Origin: Penicillium oxalicum
Taxonomy: Eukaryota > Ascomycota > Eurotiomycetes > Eurotiales > Aspergillaceae
Reading direction: 5' to 3'
Assembly (NCBI RefSeq): GCF_001723175.1
Contig: NC_064655.1
Span: forward strand, 1,302,001 to 1,366,000
DNA: 64,000 bases
The translations under genes were made by a program, and so were the position numbers. Under the pieces are notes generated by a model. The model was not told the origin of the DNA and searched no databases. It worked only from the letters and a program-made list of their open reading frames with translations. Below, piece by piece: positions 57,665 through 64,000 of this stretch (positions within the stretch are counted from its first letter, which is position 1; each line of letters begins with the position of its first letter).

Positions 57665-59544
57665 GGTTCGATCTCGCCGCAGAACAAGGGATGCTGAGAA
57701 TCAGCAACCCAGACCGGGGCATTGTGCGCTTGAAATAGGACGTCTGCGGGACGACCGGCATTTCGTCGATAGGCGAGAGCATTGTATCGGGGCACATCAG
57801 CGTATAAGCATGTTGATCCACTTGCCCAGAAGGGGGGAAGGAAGGGAGAGATCTAATCTCACGATCCTCGAGTTGATTGGCCTTCATTTCGGAGTGGCCA
57901 GCGCGGGCCCCTCGTATCACCTGAGAAGACAAACTGATATCGGCAGCATCTCGCCAATGCAGCACTAGCGCGTGGCGTATCGCTTGAACGGTTCAAGCTC
58001 CTCTTGACCATTTGTCTGCGGGGGCACGCTTTCTCCAAAATCCTGACTCCACTCGAAAAGTGGATTGTCTTGAACAGAAGCGGGTCGTCAGCATTGAAGG
58101 TGTCTGCCATGGTCATCTGCTCCAGCAAGACAAAAACAAAGCTGTGTCAGTCAGTTGGACTCTTGAGATCCAACCAACGGTTGACAATTGCCCGCTGAGA
58201 GTCCCGCCGGTACAATGACAGATGCGGGGCTTGCCTTCGTCGTCCCTGCTTTGCTTCTGTCCGTGGTAATTGTTATCGGAGAGAAGAGAGAGGGGAAAAG
58301 AGGGCTTGCACCATGGCGGCACTAAACCCGGACAGCCGGCACAAGCCCAGACGGAAGCCCGACGGAATAACGAATCCGCGGACACGGACGCTTCATTGCT
58401 CGTCTGTTCCTGGTTCCTGTCGAGAGCTTTGGTCACGCTGGAATGACTGGCTTCTACCGACCCAGCTTACCCAAGGCTTCGACCGAGCCGACGAGGAAAT
58501 TCACAGTCACTCGTCCTTCTCCATCCTCCGTAGGTTCAAAAAGGGCAAACTTGGATTCCCTCGGGCGCTGGAATTATTATCTGGTTGTCAATCGCCCTTG
58601 GGCCTCCACAGGAGAGTGTTCCCCGCATGAACCGACAAAGTTTCTCAGGTACAAGAATGGACCATCTCTCCCGTCTCAGGCACAGTCGCGCAATCTCAGG
58701 TTACATCATGATTGAGCCGAGTTTGGGGTACCTTGGGGAGTTTGAATGAGTGACTGTCTGAAGTTCTGTGCTCGTTAAACATCCAATCACTTCCCTGGTG
58801 ATGCATGGAGACCAACAAATTCAGACCACCACCTCCCTCGTGCCATGCTCAACCAAGACTGAAGGGATCTTGATGAGGGCGCTTTTGAAGCGATACTAAC
58901 CAGGGGATTCCCGATGGCAAGGTGGGGATGGATATCAGTGCTCAATCATCTCTAGGGACTAGGTAACATCATGAATGTACCATGCCTGGAACACGACATA
59001 TGACCTGTGAATGGGCGTGGGGGAAAGACACCGAGGGAGACTGGGATTCGGGAAATTGAACGCTTGGAGGCAGACAGGTTCAGAAGTACGATCGAATGGG
59101 GCAGAAAGTGGGGGAAATCCATTACACTCAAAACGAGCGATGAAGGGTCAGCAGTGCGTAAAGAGGCCGTCGGATAGAAAAGGGGAAGGCTAGAGGCATG
59201 GTACAATTGAGATTTTGTGTGGATGAATGAGAGGAGGCACCACGATCGACGAACCCTTCCAGGAACCGCCAAGGGACTGTGTCCCGAGGAAGAGGTCCAC
59301 GCCGCCACACGCTCAGCCATGCCAGAAAAGAAAGGAAAAAAACAAACAACTCCGCCTGTTCCAGAGATACCAACGGCCTCTTGAAACATCGGAAGATTTA
59401 ATGCTTCGGATCGGATCAACAGCGAGGTGCTGTTGCTGTCCCTATTTACTTCAGGTTACGGCCCAAGAGGCAAAGAAAAATAGTAGTCAATTGAAACAAA
59501 AACAGCTTCCATCATGGACCTGTGAACTACCCGATGTGGAGGAG
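57665..59544. other. Intergenic region, sedolisin promoter and ELP1 3' side
   Basis: About 1.9 kb. It holds the promoter of the sedolisin gene and the 3' UTR of ELP1. Several frames of 80-160 codons overlap on both strands without domain character. No gene called. Confidence 0.55.
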
Positions 59545-62500
59545 CTAAACCAGAAGGGAAGACTTGCTCATGGATTTGACCACGGGCGGTTCCTTCATAC
59601 GTCCAGCTCCACCCAGCGTGATTCCAATGCTTTCGGCCAGAACGGCCGAGCCCCCGGTCGGTCGCGGCAGGTTGGCCTCTTCCGGGGTCAGATCGTCCAT
59701 CTCGTTGTTTCTTCCGGGGACAGTCGGAGCAACCTCAAAGACATCGTCACGACAATCCGCGCACATGGTCACCACATCGGCAAGGGCTTTTTCAACGGCG
59801 GCAGCGCGCTCGCGCATGCCACGTCGGAGGAGGGCGTCAACCAAGGCCTCAGCCTCGGACACGGTCGAATTGACACGGTCGATGAGACGTCGGATGCTGT
59901 TGACAAGATATTCCTCCTCGTAGACTGTGCCCTTCTTACCCTTGGCACGCTTCCGTTCCTCGCGCCGACGGGTGCGCGAAGTCACGCGGGAGGAGGATGT
60001 CTTGCCAGTATACCGAGTAAACATGGTGCGGCCCGCCAACGTGGTCGCCTCGGTGGGGGCAAGAGAGACATTATCAGGAATGTCCACGCCGCCTTCGCCT
60101 CCTGTGGGATCACCTCCGAAAAAGGCCAGTGGATCGGCCGCACGAAGCTGTCTGAGCTCACGAACACGAGGTACCTGTGCATTGAGCTGAGCCTTACAGT
60201 CGGCAAGAAGATCAGTCATTGAGCCCATGGCCTCGGCGAGGCCGGAGTCGACAATCTCTTCGACCAGGTCCTTTTTACCGTGGAGGGTCAAGAGCCGGGC
60301 CGCATCGGCGAATTTTGACCCGCGACACAGGAGCTGGGCAGCTGTGACAACGTCGTGCAGGTGCTCTGCGTAGATCGTAGCGGCTGCGACGTAGTCCCGG
60401 GCCTCGTCAACCTGGGTGGTAGCCAACTCGTTGATGAACGCCGTAAGCTCGTCCTCGGGCAACGAAGCCATCATGGCACAATACAAAGACTCGCGCCACA
60501 GGTGCGCAAGATTGTAACACTTGTAGGCCTCGTCGTAGATGCCAAGTGATTCATAGGCTGACAAAAGTGTCAGTGATGCATTCGCATTGGATTGCCCTCG
60601 GAAATGTCAACTCACCGATCGCAGCATCTTTATGCTTTGAATCGTTCTGGAGATAGTCGGCATAGATTCGGGTGACTTCGCGCAGCTGTTCGGGTGAATA
60701 CTTGTAAACTTCCAGGGCTTCTTTGTACAAGCTGTGACGAATGGTGTACGCTTGGATTTCGTCGTGGGCGCCCAACGCAAACAAATGTTTGAGGGCCTTG
60801 TCGAAGCGGGAAAGGTGATTGTCAATTTCAAAGCAACGCCGTGTCTCTGGCAAATTTTGCAATTTTCGAAGGAATGGAAGATACTCCCGCGGATCCTAAT
60901 CAAGTTCAGTGAAAATTCGGTTGACAAAGGCAATTGCAACAAGTCTCACCATTTGGGCTTGTTGAGCGACCAAAAGGGTAAGCTCCAGGTCGTACAAGCC
61001 GAGAGCGTGGGAGTACAGACGATTCGCATCAGTCAAGAAGCACATATGCTCAATGGCATCCTGGGCTTGCTCTGGGTTTTGCGCTGTTTTCGGTAATTAG
61101 CATTCAGACGCTTCAATGGGGGGTTTTTTCACAGGCTAGACCTACTCCGAAGATTCGCGACGAGTTTTAAGCCGGCTTCAAGGTCGGGAGGATCCTTGCA
61201 AACATGCGCCGTCACCAGGTTTTGCAAGTTAGTGTCGAGCCGAGTCTGCAGGACCTGAAGAAATCCATCACAAATCGCATTGACCTTGCTAGCTTTGCCC
61301 GCAGAACGAGACGTAGGTAGCGAAGTATTGCCAGCGTGGGCGGTGGCTGTTGACTCTGGCTCGGAGATCTTGAGTGTATCCTTGTAAAGCGTCTGCGAGA
61401 CGTCCTCTTCCCTTCAAGCCAGATGAGTTTATTTTCCATCAAACAAACGCTGCATGGAGAAAACTTACTTGAGTCGTGAAAGAAAGTCGTCGATGAATTC
61501 TACCTTCTTGACCTGCTCAATGAACAACTGAATGTTCTCCATGAACTGCCCGGGGGCATAGTCATGAAGAATGTTCATGTCGACCATCTGACTGCGGCAC
61601 GCCAGGAAAGCCGATCGATAATTCTTTCGATCAATGAAGGTCCGAATGCCAGCCAGTACCAGTGCCCGCGGGAAGATTGTTTCGATGTTGCCTCTAGGTG
61701 CTTGGAGGACAACGGCAAAGATCGATGGCATCACACAGACCAACTTGGATCCACGCTCGATGCTTCTACATCTTTCGTCGGTCTCGGGCGTGTCCTCAGG
61801 GACCTCCATATCTGAAAGATGCAATAAGCGTCGAACGAAAAGGAATATGACCGGCACAACATACCTTCAGCGTGTTTCAAATGTACGAATTTCAGCAGGT
61901 GCTGAGAAGTGGTGAAAAGCAGATGGGTGGGCGTAACCAGGAAGGAAGTGCAATTCTTCGCAAGCAACCGCTTGTTGGCGTATAAGGCGCCTGTCCTTGT
62001 AAGAGAGATCAGGAGACACTGTGGCTATCGGTCAGTTAGATGCTCACAAGTACAGAAGACTTCATCGACCGACCTCCTCAGAAGGCAGAGATATAGCCCG
62101 GGCCCAGTGAGTCTCAACCGCAGGGCTTTCTGTCCAATGACCAACTTCTACGCTCTTCTGAGCTTCAATATTCAGTTTGGAGTAGCTCAAAGATGATCCG
62201 TGCTTCGAGCAATGAGAGAACCAGAGAGCCTGGTGACCCAAGCCAGCAAAGATAGTGTGCAGCACTTCGGCTTCCTGTGTCTGGTATACAACCTGAGTTT
62301 CTCGTGTCTCAAGAGACGTGCGCTCGATGAGGCTGGCTCCAGGGCCGTTCTGCAGAACAAAGACCTCGGTCTCATTGAGAAGGGCAATTTGTCGTGGCCG
62401 ACTCATCGTAGCATCCGAGAGCGGATGGCTGGATTCCAGAATGGGCACTGGAACAGGGCGGGTTTTCAAAGACCACAGGAAAACAGAGAATCTATTGTCC

Positions 62501-63861
62501 ATCAAAACTGCCATTCGTGTGCCGGATTTACTGAATGCCACGTCAATCACGTTCGAATCCAGCTCAAGCTCATTGTGTGCCATAGGGGGTGGAACACCCG
62601 CGAGACGAAGCGGAGTTAGCTTCAACGTCTTTCCATCTATGACGGCGACGGCGCCAACGTCGTCGGGTATCGCAGTGGAACCATGGTGGACATCAAAGAC
62701 GTAGTCAATGTCCACAAGAGACAGTTGAGTCCCCACCACCAAGCGTAGCGATTTTTCCTGGTGCCATCTGAAGGCTATTGGAACGGGCAACGCAGGATCA
62801 ATTGACAGAGGAATCTCCTGCTTGAGATAGTAGTGGTAGTTGCCTGTCGTCCACAACTGGACCCTGTCGGCAAATCGTACAGCAAGAACGGTAGAATCAA
62901 TGTTCCACGAAAGGTGAATCTCCGAGGCCCAGGTCTCCCGCTCCTCTGGCGTTAACCGTAAAGCAAACTGGCCATGGCGCAACCCGTTTCTTTCGAAAAA
63001 GACAACGTCGATTCGGTCATCCAGTCGTTGAATTCCAGCAATGAGATTTCCGTACGGACGCCAACTCAATGCTCCTTCAAGGCCATCGACAGGTTCGCTC
63101 ACACTGTCGAGAGTACCCTCCCGAGAGTACACACGAATGACACGGCGAATGCCTTCATCGACAGTGTTCACTGCGACGTAGGCACCATCGCCTCGCCACG
63201 TGATAGTTGTCCGGCCATCATCATGGCTGCTCAGCTTGCCCTCATCCACCTTCTCTGGAACAGTTGGGTCTCGCATGGCCTTGGCTCGTTTGCCTTGGAA
63301 TTGAGTCTCCCTTTTCCCCCAACCGACAGACACATGTTGAGAAGCCTTGAGATCCTCCGCAGAAAAGGTAATCTCGGCCACGTTCTCAAATTCACGTGTC
63401 ATGTACAGGAAGGTTTGAGCTCTAGTCGTGATAGCCAAAAGTTCTTCATCCGGTGACCAGGCAGCTGCCGTGATCCCGACATCAACTGAGCCAAGGATCT
63501 CGATCTTGTCCTCTCCGGGGAGGGGTTCCTCGCGGACAATAATGATATCACCACCTTCCAGCACTAGACACGCTGTCAAATTATCGGCAAAGTATTGCAA
63601 CGAAAGCACTCGATCTGATGAAAGATCGGGCAGGGGACACGGAGCATCCCAAGACGCGATGCAATCCAGCGCATCACGGCTCAACGGCAGTGTGGAAGTG
63701 TCTTCAGGGCGCTTCCTCCGCAGCTCAATGATCGGATTTTGCGCCGTTGGACCGAAGGTGCATATGATTGAGTCGGACGTAGTATCCCATGCAGTCGCCG
63801 TCAAGGGAAGATCACTGTCGATGCGCGTCTCCAGGAGCCGCACATTCTTGAGGTTGCGCAT
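59545..63861 (-). CDS. ELP1: Elongator complex protein 1 (IKI3/ELP1)
   Basis: Scaffold subunit of Elongator, which modifies the wobble uridine of tRNAs in the cytoplasm. Seven exons (minus): 63861-62074, 62018-61865, 61811-61469, 61411-61146, 61083-60950, 60895-60616, 60557-59545. Phases agree; 1325 aa, normal for the family. The N-terminal half is WD40-like beta-propeller sequence (SVDVGITAAAWSPDEELLAI, TITWRGDGAYVAVN). The C-terminal half is TPR-like helical (DAAIAYESLGIYDEAYKCYN, REVTRIYADYLQND). A basic segment near residue 1190 (SRTRRREERKRAKGKKG) matches the conserved tRNA-binding basic region. The start was set at MRNLKNVRLLE, although an in-frame Met 14 codons upstream exists. Only about 140 bp of promoter are in the window. 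Confidence 0.95.
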
Positions 63862-64000
63862 CTTGAACGGCAAGTACCAACGTCTCTTTTTTTTTTTAAC
63901 CAAGCGCGCAGTCCCTACCCCGCCATGTAATGTTGAGCTCCGTTCACGAGACTTTCCACACGAGGGGACTAAGAATGTGGATAAGGAAAAGAGATTTATC

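Overview
The window looks like nuclear chromosomal DNA of a filamentous ascomycete, most likely a Eurotiales fungus of the Aspergillus/Penicillium type. The genes carry short spliceosomal introns (mostly 49-130 nt) with GT..CTRAY..AG signals. The proteins are typical of such moulds, intergenic DNA is long and rich in GTAC/TACTGTA-type sequence, and many leaders are CT-rich. Nineteen protein genes could be assembled; for each, all exon junctions were checked for reading-frame agreement. No rRNA, convincing tRNA, CRISPR array or intact transposon was seen.

Layout. 1.6-9.4 kb holds a GPI-type secreted aspartic protease, a GH78 alpha-L-rhamnosidase and a mitochondrial-type acyl-CoA thioesterase. 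10.2-19.4 kb holds four tailoring-type genes in two divergent pairs: an O-methyltransferase and a FAD monooxygenase, then an ACC-synthase-like PLP enzyme and a cytochrome P450. This looks like a small specialised-metabolite locus without a PKS, NRPS or terpene cyclase in the window. 21.4-23.6 kb is a C2H2 zinc-finger regulator with a very long gene-free upstream region. 30.1-31.7 kb is the YVH1 dual-specificity phosphatase, isolated between two gene-free stretches of about 6 kb. 37.8-45.2 kb is a compact housekeeping block: Vfa1, Ndc1, a Pep12-type syntaxin, cytochrome c/c1 heme lyase and mevalonate diphosphate decarboxylase. 45.4-53.4 kb has three minus-strand accessory-type genes: a DUF1772 membrane protein, an 802-residue fusion of a flavin N-monooxygenase-like module to a formyltransferase, and an MFS transporter. 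55.3-63.9 kb holds a secreted sedolisin peptidase and Elongator subunit ELP1.

The two points most worth following are the monooxygenase-formyltransferase fusion and the four-gene tailoring cluster. The fusion keeps the Asn-His-Asp formyltransferase triad at canonical spacing (N625, H627, D663) and an ATG motif like that of N-hydroxylating monooxygenases. It may make N-formyl-N-hydroxy (hydroxamate-type) groups; that function is inference. The transporter gene next to it has a perfect 32-bp palindrome about 227 bp upstream of its start codon.
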